Below are positions 21,671 to 32,000 of a DNA stretch of 64,000 nt, in pieces. Source of the DNA: Obelidium mucronatum (taxonomy: Eukaryota > Chytridiomycota > Chytridiomycetes > Chytridiales > Chytriomycetaceae). The number at the start of each line of letters is the position of its first letter. The first letter of the stretch is position 1. Location of the stretch: assembly GCA_025765595.1 (NCBI GenBank), contig JAIVFH010000010.1, forward strand, positions 310,001 through 374,000, written 5' to 3'. A program made the translations under genes and the position numbers. The notes below the pieces were generated by a model. It worked only from the letters and a program-made list of their open reading frames with translations, made no database searches and had not been told where the DNA came from.

Positions 21671-23882
21671 ATGCTGAAACAGCTCCTTAGAACCGGAAGC
21701 ATCGGTATCGCCTCTGCTTCCGTGGCCAGAAGCAACTCGGCTGCGATGTCGGCTCGGTAAATAATCCCACGATCTTAATTTCGCTCGATGATGTCCTGAA
21801 CCTCAAATCTCAACCGTCCAGTGTCATGGCGATCCAGTCACGTTTCCTCAGTTTAGTTTCTTTCCTATCTTAATTTCATATATTGTCCCCCTGGAGATCT
21901 TGATTTGCTGTTGACACATGAATCTCGTTGTGTGAACGGGCCCGAGCTACCTTCAAAAACAGTCCATCTGAAAGCGTATTTATTTTCAGCTGAGAAACTT
22001 ATCAAGACCCCTCCGATGGCCGATTCTATTACGGAAGGAACCTTGACAAAGTGGCACAAATGTAATTGTGTCTTTTTTGGATGGTGTTGGAGTCGATGCT
22101 CATTCCCTTTTTCCTAAGCCATCGGTGAATTCGTTGCTCGTGATGAACCAATTGCTACTATTGAGACAGATAAGGTTGTATAAATGGATGATCTCTTTTG
22201 CGTTATTTGGAGCTGTGGCTGATTTTCCCACCATCTGCTTCTTCAAACAAACCAGGTTGATGTTACCGTCAACTCTGCTGAATCTGGAACCGTTTTGGAG
22301 TTTTTCGCAAAGGAGGGAGACAATGTGTTGGTGGGATCCAACCTGTTCAAGGTTGATATTGATGGCGTTGCTGGCGCTGCTGCCGCTGCCGCCCCAAAGG
22401 CTGCGGCTCCATCCCCAGCCCCTGCAGCTGCACCCGCCCCATCTGCTCCAGCTGCGTCATCTGGCCCAGGTACGATTTTCACTTGTCTATTCCGTTTTCT
22501 GAAGCTGACTTAATGTTCTGGATTTAGTTGTTGAGAAGATTGTCAAGACCCCTCCGATGGCTGATTCCATCACAGAAGGAACTTTGACAAAGTGGCACAA
22601 GGGTTTGTGTTTAAATTCTTCAATTTTGGAGTTATATTTGTGATCTAAATCGAGTCTCGTTTTGGCAGCTGTCGGAGAATACGTCGCTCGCGATGAGCCC
22701 ATCGCAACGATCGAAACCGATAAAGTTGATGTCACTGTCAACTCTGCTGAAGCCGGAATCGTTTTGGAATACTTTGCAAAGGAGGGCGAGACTGTTGCCG
22801 TCGGAAGCAACCTGTTCAAGGTCAACACCAACGGAGTTGCCGGTGCCTCTGCTCCAAAAGCGGCTGCCGCTGCCCCTGTCGCTGCTCCAGCTGCTTCAGC
22901 TCCCGCCCCCACACCAAAGGCTGCCGCCCCAGCTGCCCCCAAACCAGGTAGCATTCTAATACAATCTAAAAAATAAGGCGCGTCTGACATTTATTTTTTC
23001 AGCCGCTCCCTCTGCCGCTGCTCCTTCAGCCCCAGCTACTGTCGGAGCCCGCGTTGAACGTCGCGTAAAGATGAACAGAATGCGGAAAACAATCGCTTCC
23101 CGATTAAAGGACTCTCAAAACACTGCTGCCTCATTGACCACCTTCAACGAAATCGACATGACGTTAGTTTTTCTTTCTTTGTGTTAGTTCCTTTTCTCAA
23201 GAGAATGTACTCAAAAAATATCTCTAGCAACCTTATTGAATTCCGTAGCAAATACAAGGACGCTGTCTTGGAAAAGCACGGAGTCAAGCTCGGATTCATG
23301 AGCGCCTTCATCAAGGCAAGTGCCCAAGCTCTCAAGGAAGTACCAGAAGTCAATGCCCGTATTGAAGGAGACGAAGTCGTTTACTCTGACTTCGTGGATA
23401 TTTCCGTCGCTGTTGCTACACCAAAGGGGCTTGTCACACCCGTTTTGAGAAACTGTGAAAACTTGAGCATGTTGGAGACTGAGAAGGAAATGGCTGAGTT
23501 GGGAAAGAAGGTACATATAATTGATGTTACGTATCCAAAGAAAAAGAAGAGTCTTCTAAATATCCTCTTTTTTCCAGGCCAAGGCGAATGCCATCACTAT
23601 TGAAGACCTTGCTGGTGGAACCTTCACCATCTCCAACGGTGGTGTCTTTGGATCCCTTTACGGAACCCCAATCATCAACCAACCACAAAGCGCGATTTTG
23701 GGTATGCATGCCGTAAAAGAACGCGCCGTTGTTGTGAATGGAAAAGTGGAAGCAGCGACCAATGATGTATGTCGCTCTCACATATGATCACAGATTGATT
23801 GATGGACGTGAGGCGGTTACAGTTCCTTGTGCGTGTGAAGGAGTTGATTGAGGACCCTCGCAGATTGCTGCTGGAGGTTTAA
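21671..23882 (+). CDS. KGD2: Dihydrolipoyllysine succinyltransferase (E2 of 2-oxoglutarate dehydrogenase) with two lipoyl domains
   Basis: Transfers succinyl groups to CoA in the mitochondrial TCA cycle. Exons: 21671-21756 (presequence), probable 20-nt exon 21822-21841, 21990-22061, 22119-22174, 22256-22469, 22528-22602, 22669-22947, 23003-23162, 23228-23510 and 23578-23882. With the micro-exon and two single-base corrections the total is exactly 516 codons. Two tandem lipoyl domains each carry the ETDKVDV lipoylation site, separated by Ala/Pro linkers; one is usual for KGD2. There is no obvious subunit-binding domain. The catalytic domain starts [19 protein letters not shown] and has the active-site motif DHRLIDG. 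The last exon has an extra base near 23754 (GCAGCGACC) and near 23822 (ACAGTTCC), which would truncate the enzyme before DHRLIDG if real. Confidence 0.88.
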
Positions 23883-24683
23883 AGTGGTGCTTGCGTTTCT
23901 CTTTTGACCAAATAAAAAATCACCCTTGCAAACACGAGCACAAACATGTGATAGTTTTAAGAAAGATTCTTCCACTTTATTATCTTTGACAGCATCCTTA
24001 AATAGTAATCATAAATACAAAATAACACTTAAGATTCATCGCAAAACATGATGTCTGGTATTGACATGATTGCCCTTATTAATCAGTTTCTGCAGGTTCC
24101 CCTCTTGGCTTGACTACTTCTGAATTTCTGGGACCATGACCCCTATGATCAACAATTACGGCTCTGCTTCTCGGGACCTTTTTCGATTGATCAGAATGTT
24201 GATTATGCTATGTTGGTTTCAAATGAATGTAATTGTTCAAGTATCGCGAAAATAAAGAGCGGCATAATACGCACGCTAAGGCAACAAGATCACAAATTCG
24301 AAAAGATTCGCGGGTTTCCCCATTTATTGCTGACCTGCATTTGTTTGTTTATCGGTCCAGTGGTGGAAGCGGGAGGAAGGCACCTGAAAATGTTTCAGTG
24401 CAAAGTGAAGGGATATGTCTGCCCTATTATCATTCGGATATCAATACACAAGAAAGATAGTAAAGAATTTGACAATGCCTTCCAATCCCTAAATTATTAC
24501 AACAAACTGAACAAAGGTCCTCCCAGATATGGTCCTTTGACACATTCCACTACAATTTCAACCTCGAATGACGGCGCTTTCGGTTTATACTTCCACTTTC
24601 ACTTGGCTATTTATAAAGACATCACATCTTTAGGTTTTAGCCAACAAAAACACGCCGAAATCAACGACAAGGCACTTACTTAG
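23883..24683. other. Intergenic, 0.8 kb
   Basis: Holds the KGD2 3' end and AT-rich sequence. An open frame at 24210-24683 has no recognisable features and I do not annotate it as a gene. A TATA-like GGCTATTTATAAAG at about 24606 could serve the ORF that follows. Confidence 0.5.
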
Positions 24684-24761
24684 ACAACACTCCATGAGAG
24701 TGAAGTCGGTGTAAACGAGTGGTTTGGGGCATCCCACTTCAACCTGAGCCCGAACTCAAAC

Positions 24762-25085
24762 TTGAAGGACTCTCCTCCATCACCTGCGGGCACGCTTTCT
24801 TGGTTCAAATGGATGACCAAGTTAGTTTTCAAGCACCAAGTCAAGATTGCGGTTCTGGAAACCCGCATCGTTGCCCTCAACACTCAAGCTGCCGTTGACC
24901 GTGCCCAAGCTGCCGCTGACCGTGCCAAAACTGCCGCGCTTGAAACTCAAGCTTCCGCTTTTCAAACTGACCGTGCTGCTGATCGACTTCAATTTGAAGC
25001 AGCGCTTCTTCGATTGGAGAGCCAGATACTGTTCATGCAGAATAACTGCACTTGTGGCGCTTCTAGGCAGGGTGTGCGAGCTTGA
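24762..25085 (+). CDS. Hypothetical small coiled-coil protein
   Basis: 107 codons from the ATG at 24762; the frame is open upstream to 24684 without another ATG. The protein is rich in Ala, Arg, Asp and Gln, with AAVDRAQAAADRAKTAALE-type heptads from about residue 25 to 90 and a short Cys-containing end (NCTCGASRQG). It is probably a single long helix. It resembles in style, but not in sequence, the coiled-coil ends near 19.6 kb. No family recognised; a 5' exon may be missing. Confidence 0.35.
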   Translation: MKDSPPSPAGTLSWFKWMTKLVFKHQVKIAVLETRIVALNTQAAVDRAQAAADRAKTAALETQASAFQTDRAADRLQFEAALLRLESQILFMQNNCTCGASRQGVRA

Positions 25086-25216
25086 GAATAATTGATTGAA
25101 CAGCTGCGTTTTTAAGAAGCAACTACGATTTTTTTGTAGGGCCAAGAAACTAGGTTGAATTTTTCTTTCGCGCTAAATCTGTTTTTTATTTCAACTTGGT
25201 GTCAACTATCAAGCTT

Positions 25217-27130
25217 TCAATTGTACTTGGCAATCAGGTTCGCCAGTAATTCAGCTCCACTCTTTTCTCCGACAAAAGCCTTGAGTGCTGAGCTTAGACC
25301 TTGGAAAATTGGAATACCATCGACTTTACACTTTGCGCCCTTTTCCGGGTAGGTTCCATTCGTGAAAAGTTGCTGAGTGTAACCAAGGGTACATGAGCTT
25401 ATTTGGGAGCTTGAACAATGACCGTAGCCGTCCTGTTGGAGAAGAACCGCGTTTCCTGCCATAATGCGCTCAACAGCTTTGGCGTGGCGTAAAGGCGTGA
25501 CAGGATCCAGTGTGTTTCCAATAATGAGGAGCTGTTTTTTTGTTGCCGCCATTAGTTACATGCGTCAATTTAATCGCATCAATTTTAAATTGCAAATACC
25601 TTATTCTTCAACTTTTTGTTCCAAGGACCAGAGAATTGTTCAGCAGCCTGGGTTGGCCAGTATTTGCAAACCAAATACGACCAAATCATAGACTGTCCCG
25701 CAAAACTAACTTTATCGGCTTTTTTTGCAGCAGCCTTCCAGATATTCAAATCCGCGTCATTTCCCTTGGAATCAGCACATATAACTGCGTTGAAACCCAT
25801 ATCCTCAGCAAACAGTGCAGCTGGGCAAGTACTTAAATCAGATAGCCCCAAGTTGAAAAGAAGCGTCGGATCTCCAGAAATCGCATCCGCGAAAGCTTGA
25901 GCAAGAGTTGGCCACTTGTAAGGGGTGTACATGGCGTCAAGAAGAACTTTTTCGGCGCGGGAGACATCCAAAATCCCAGGTACTTCTCCATTCTTGACAG
26001 CTAATGGTTTGGTTTCAAGTTTTTTGAGAAACTGGCGGACTCTTTTTGCTGATGACTTCTCGTTGGCTTTTGCAAGCGGGCAGCTTGTAGGGCCTGCAAT
26101 GTCACACTCTTTTCCAAACGCGTCAAGAAGCTGTTCCAAATCGGCAGTATCATCATTCATTGAAAATAGAGGCTCAGTCATGTATCTTTAAAAATATTAC
26201 GTTTAACAGCGGCAAAAAGAAACGAACCTAAAGGCACTCACCCAGCAACACTCATACCACCATCAATAACTGCGCGGCCTAGACGGTCGGGAAACATATT
26301 GGCATAAACAACTCCCAAAGTGGACCCGTAAGAGAATCCATAATAGTTCAAAACTTCCTCTCCAAGCGCTTTACGAATCTCATCCATGTCGCGAGCAACG
26401 TATGACGTTCCCAAATACGGTAAAATGTCTTTACTGTAGATACCTGAAGTAATTTTCAAATGATTACTATTTGTCAGCACAGTTATGAATCAAATAATGC
26501 GGTACCACAGCCATTTGCCAAGGCCTCTTGCGTTCCTGCATACACTGTTAGCGAGGTGTCAGATCCGGCAGAAAACGGGGGAGTCAAAACCGAGGCTTGC
26601 GCCGTAAAATAGGCGTGATGCAATGGAGTCTTGAAGCAGGAAACTGGTGCAGGATTCTCCCATTCCACGAGGATCTTAGAAGAAGGATTATTGAATTGCT
26701 CTGCATTGATACGTTTTTGATAGCAAAAACTGTTCTTGCTTACCAAAACCAAGGATATCATAGCGTCCACCCGTCATGAAGGATGCGTATTCACCGCCTT
26801 GGAGAATGACAGACTTTCCAGGTGCTCCTGGTCCCCCAAAGTTGAAAGCGATTGTTCCCAGCGATGGAAGAATTTGCGCCTTGTACAGCGAGACTGCAAT
26901 ATCAATTGTCTTTGACGACGTACGCTAAAGTAAGTTTAGTGCACATGAATTCAATCCACAACAAGGCAAGGGCAGAATCTTACATTGGAATAGTCTAAAG
27001 GAACAGTAAGCGAACCACATTTGAAGTTTCCTTCATCTTTTCCTGGGCAGGACTTCCAATTGAAAGAAGAGGCTTGGGCGAGTGCTAGCGAAGCACTCGA
27101 AAGAGTAAGGAGCAGAGTAGAGAGTTCCAT
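25217..27130 (-). CDS. Secreted serine peptidase, S33/TAP family (tripeptidyl aminopeptidase-like)
   Basis: Exons 27130-26984, 26924-26744, 26674-26506, 26443-26242, 26185-25600 and 25531-25217; 533 codons after one correction. The N-terminus is a signal peptide ([18 protein letters not shown]). Alpha/beta-hydrolase features in order: oxyanion-hole motif [16 protein letters not shown], nucleophile elbow [18 protein letters not shown] with the acid residue, and the catalytic His in DGYGHCS in the C-terminal TAP-like domain. It probably trims peptides outside the cell or in the secretory pathway. One extra base near 26651 (ATCCTGCACC) separates DPRGMGES from APVSCFKTP; the phases of both neighbouring introns confirm it is exactly one base too many. 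Confidence 0.85.
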
Positions 27131-27565
27131 AGTTTTTTGTTCTTAATTTTACGATTGTCCTTTTTGGCTTTTAGCCATAAAGCTATCTGCTTATTTTGTC
27201 CGTCCGTCACAAAGTGAATCATCGTGACTCACTTTGTGATTTGCAAAAAAAAATTTTGGATCGCTTTTTTTCCGATCCTTTTTTTTCCGATCGCTTTTCT
27301 CTTCCGATCGCTTTCTGTTTTCAAGGTTTTATTTTTTTGCTCATTTTCCCTTTCCTTCCAAATCTCTCCCGAAATGCCCGCTCTCGAAATGTCCACTTGA
27401 ACTGCAGCTCAACTCCCCCCCCCCCCCCCCCCCCAGCCACAACACCTCCCATAAGATGGCACTTTCATCTCTTCAACTATTGAGTTGAACAGTTGAAATT
27501 GTCGCTTTTGACAATTCTCCCTAAAAACCTATAAATTCAGAATCTCTCTCTTTTCTACAAACAAA
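27131..27565. other. Divergent intergenic region with C19 tract
   Basis: Between the S33 peptidase and the 27566 gene, which point away from each other. It contains two or three CCGATCGCTTTT-like repeats (about 27258-27312), a C19 homopolymer at 27416-27434, and a small inverted element around GTTGAACAGTTGAA (about 27484). No gene seen. Confidence 0.6.
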
Positions 27566-28997
27566 ATGCTCTACACCAGACGCAGCTCCACCTCAGCCAC
27601 CAAACTTACAGACAAGGTGATTTTTTGTTTACAATGTGCTATACAGTATGTATTAACAAATTTACCACTTGTTTAGAGGAAGCAAGATGAAGTTGAATCT
27701 GATTTGATTCAATCCCAGGTTGCCCCCAATCTCCGCACACCTCAAAAATCAATGCCCCTGTCATTCCTGTCTGCCCGAAAGGCTACGTCTTCATCAACCA
27801 CACCCAGAGTCAAACCTCCAGCTCCCTCCTTGACCCCACCTGAGCTTCAAACACAGTCAATTTTGACATGCCTCCATCAAATGGCTTTTGGAACCCCACA
27901 AGGAGCTATCACCAAGGATGCCATCCAATACTTTGCTTCCAATGAAGCCGATTTGCCAGTCTACTCAACGTTATCCAAACTGCCTGATGTGGTTCAATAC
28001 TGTACTGTTAAAGAGTTTCATGATGGTAAATTTAATTTTTTTTTTTATTTTTTATTTTATTTTTTTTTTTTTAACTTTTTTTTATTTTTTTTTTAAATTT
28101 TTTTTTTATTTTTTTTATTTTAATTTTTTTAATTTTTTTATTTTTTATTTTTTTTCAAAAAAAATTTCCTTCATGATGGTAAATTTAATTTTTTTTTTTA
28201 TTTTTTATTTTATTTTTTTTTTTTTAACTTTTTTTTTATTTTTTTTTTAAATTTTTTTTTTTATTTTTTTATTTTAATTTTTTTAATTTTTTTATTTTTT
28301 ATTTTTTTTCAAAAAAAATTTCCAAAAAAATTTTTTAAAAATTTTTTTTCCTCTTCCGATAGGTTTTCAGGCCACAGTCCACATTGAAAACCAAGATCCA
28401 TCACCTCTTAGAGTGGTTATTCCTTTTGCTGTCCAATCCAAAGCTTCTCCATATGCGGCATACATCAGTGGTTCCTTCTATGCCAATAGCATTAGTGGCC
28501 AATTCCTTGTGCCCAGGACTGAAATGGAGAATGGGTTGAGAGCTCTCCTCTCTCTGAAGGTTACTCCAGCTACAACTTATCCGACCATGCCTCAATTCCA
28601 CAAGTATTCTGTGTTCAATAATCATTTACAATTGAAACATATGATGTGTATGTCTTCTTTTTGGTTGATTTTGAATATACTAAATACTAAAAACTTTCTA
28701 GGGCCAAACAACAAAAAGAAAAATGTGCCTATGGGTTATGGATTTGAAGAAGATGAAGATGGAAGAAAGTTTATTCCTCTTGTTGATGTCACTGATGGGT
28801 TTTCTGTTGAAAGTTGGGAGTCCAATGAGCTTATTTTTGAGGATTTGAAAGCTGGAGATGAATTATTAGCTTCTTGTGTTGTGTTGATGAATGGAAGTGG
28901 CTGGGAATTCAAACCCGTGTCTTTGGCCTTAACTCATTCTCCTGTTCTTCCATCTTTTGTTCAGCAGCCAAAGGCTGTGTATAAGTTGAAGCAATAG
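27566..28997 (+). CDS. Hypothetical protein, four exons, 326 residues
   Basis: Exons 27566-27616, 27677-28025, 28363-28647 and 28702-28997 join in frame to 326 residues. The N-terminal ~90 residues are Ser/Thr/Pro-rich and look disordered; the rest contains beta-rich segments (VVIPFAVQSKASPYAAYISG, FLVPRTEMENGL, GYGFEEDEDGRKFIPLVDV). No family recognised. Intron 2 (337 bp) is nearly pure A/T and contains a 153-bp tandem duplication that includes the exon-2 end and its donor. Its stop is only 91 bp from the start of the Helitron-type gene; capture by that element is possible but unproven. Confidence 0.6.
28017..28322. repeat. 153-bp tandem duplication, A/T homopolymer-rich, in an intron
   Basis: Units 28017-28169 and 28170-28322 both start TTCATGATGGTAAATTT and continue through long T and A runs. 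The first unit contains the true exon end and donor (GATG|GTAAAT at 28025/28026); the second repeats them, creating a duplicate cryptic donor. Confidence 0.85.
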
Positions 28998-29087
28998 ATA
29001 TTGTTTATTTTTGTTGTGTTATCTTTGTCATGTGTGTGGTCCAATAAAAGTCACATGCTGTAAATCTCTTTGAAAAATTGTTCAGAA

Positions 29088-32000
29088 ATGCCACGATGTT
29101 CTGCCTGCCACCAAACTGGACATAGCAAGTCCAATCTCCTATGTCCCAGGCATCCAAAGAAGGTTTCTTACTCCAGCAGCAGTAGTTCTGGTTCAACTTT
29201 TCCTGTGTCCTTCAGCATAAGTGAGGATTTTTAATTTCTATCTTGCCTGATATTCTTTTCAATTGTAGATCATGGCTTTAGGCAAGAATATCTGCCTGCC
29301 AACAACCAACCACCCTATGTAGCCACACTAATGTCAAGTATGGTACTTGTAAAAATTAATTTTAAACTCAACCTGACTTTGTAGCACCGACTTCATCTGT
29401 TGCTGTTGCTCAATCTCTTCACCAACAACGAAAAAATTTCCAGCTCATGCGTGCCTATGAGCTCCCACTTCAGTCTCCACCACTTGAGCAAGTCAGCCCA
29501 ACGCCACAGGGAGATCGACTTCCACGTGATTTTCCGCATGATTTGTCTGCTCAACATGAAACAAGGGCACTTAGCGCCCAAGTCCGGATGAGAGAAGATG
29601 CCAGAATCCGACAACAACATTCTCGTGACACTTGTACCATTTCTTTCATTATTTTAAGTGTTTTCAATTATTAAGTTAGAGGTGTTTTACCGTTTTAGTG
29701 TCTTCAGAGGCGCGTGCTCATCGGCTTGCTATTGATCGTGCTCGTGCACAGAATCGTCGCAATCAATCAGGTTTTTTTTAGTTTCAGTTAATATGGCATT
29801 TTTTAACACTCATAATTGTTAGTTTCTCGTGAGAGTCGTGATCACCAACTTGCTGCAGACAGAGCCCGTGTGCGAAATCGCCGTAACCAGTCCCGTGCTT
29901 CTTTGGCTCAATCAAAATTGCAGTTTCACCAGTTTCTTCTAGAACGAGAATTAAACTTTGATTTTGGAGCAGTTGAAACACAAAAGCCGGTTTTCCTTGA
30001 ATCAATGGCAAAATCTCTTGGTTTTGAGTTTCTTCTGGAAAGTGTCTGTGCAATCTGTGAATTACTATTTCCGAAGTGTGAACTTGAATCATGTCAACTG
30101 GATAATACTCTGATTGAGGTAAGGAACTTGTTGTATTCAAAGAGCATATACTTACTCTTTTATAAGAACATGAAGCGCTCCTTAATTATCGATCCAACTA
30201 TTGTTGAAGATATTCCAGAATTTATTCGGGCCTACTATAATGTTTCTGATATTCATGCCGATCTTGGGTCTATGTTCTTGCAACGAAAGGGATTTTCTGT
30301 TTCAGATCTATCAACATCAGTTACTCTGTGCACTCCTTGCAAGTCAGTTATTTTCAACAAGAAGAGAAAAACACCTCCGGAAGAATCCATCGCAAATGGA
30401 AATTGGATTGGAGAAATAGAGCAAAAATTCAAAAGTATGTCTTCTGTTGATAAACTTTCTGTTGCTCTGGTTGTTCCTGGCTTTGTCCTTAAGTCTTTAG
30501 TAGCTGACAAAGAAAAGAAGACATTAAATTCCCACTTTTATGCCCTCCTGAACTCTCGGCCATTTATTCAAATGATTCCTTCTGATGCTTCTGACTCGTC
30601 TCGCATTACTCTTTGTGGTGCCTTCACTTCGGCACAGAAAGCAGCAACATTATCCCGAGAAAAATGGAATGCTCCTTTATGCCGTGACTTTGTTGATACA
30701 TATGGTGGTCAAAACGTGTTTCTTCGGGACCATCCAAACTATATCCAACCTGCGGAAAATTCAGACGCCCAATGTAAGATACTTATCTTCGATGTTTCTT
30801 TTTAACTTGGTTTTTTTTTGTATTTAGCAATATTTGTGGATCGCACTGATTCAAGTAGTAATCCTGTCCCTGAGCGAATAGTTAATATGATGAGCTTTGG
30901 GTCGACCTCTTACAATTCTGGGGCATCCACAGATGAAATTGATACAGCAACTGAATTGTATGATTCTACACGGAATTCCTATGTTTATGAACAAGGAAGA
31001 GAACCGAGTCCAATTGTGTCCGAAGACTTTGCTGCTTTTCATTCTGCAAACTATTCAAAATCACGAGATTTAAGTGATGCTCCTTTTATGTTTGTTCATT
31101 TGTTACCTGGAGGTTGTGGAGGACCAAATGAGCCAAACCGTCCTATCAAGATGTCACACCACCGCTGGTTCTGCCGCATGTTGAAAGTTCATCATAGGGG
31201 ACCTCAAATGGATAGATTTTTTGCTGCTTGGGGACAGTCGTGGATATTCCTTCACCATGTCCTATGCCTGATTGTAATGGAAATGTCGAAGCTATTCCAA
31301 TTGCTCAGGAAGCATTTCGCCGTGGACGTGTTGGCCAACCGCCAGTTCCCACATCCCAATGTGCCTCTTGTAGTAAGCTTTATGCTCATTCCCAGCTTAT
31401 GACACAGCGTGTTCGTCAGTTTGCTGCGGAAAACAATGTTGATATATCACCTGGTGCTGTTGACCATTTTCGCTGCAGCCCTCCACTTTCAGCATATGAT
31501 CCTTCTAATCCTGAACATGTTTGTCTATTGGCAATGGTCCTCTTGGATGTGCAATTTCATTGGGCTGAGCATACAGGCGGTTGCTTCAAAATTACTAGTC
31601 GTACTCCACTTGCAATAATCTGCCGCTTCATTAAACCACATATGGCAAATCTTCTGAAAACATGTATTGATAAAGATACTGGCATTATTGAATGGTTTCG
31701 GCCTATCGGAAATGAGTATTTGAATCTTTGTAATGTTCATTTATCATTTTTGCTCAGGTTCAACTTGGATGAGCAGAGTCAAGTCAACGGAGAATTTCGT
31801 CGTGTGTCAGTCTATACTTGCAAATACAACACAAAATACTTGTCCCAGGATGAATTACTCTGTATGCGTATTGGTCAATATACCTCTGCTATTGAATCTG
31901 TGCTAGATGATCCATCCAATTCCAATCTATCTGTTGCTGATTTGTCAGGGAAAATACTGAACAAGATCTTGTACAAAATCACCAACCCTGTAGGAATGCC

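Noticed and set aside
24210..24683. 157-codon ORF between KGD2 and the coiled-coil ORF
   Set aside because: No domain, odd composition, no supporting splice or homology; likely chance.
31216..31402. Programmed frameshift at the T6 run in the Helitron-type gene
   Set aside because: The window has many other single-base indels at unrelated sites and no pseudoknot or slippery heptamer is evident, so an indel is the simpler explanation.
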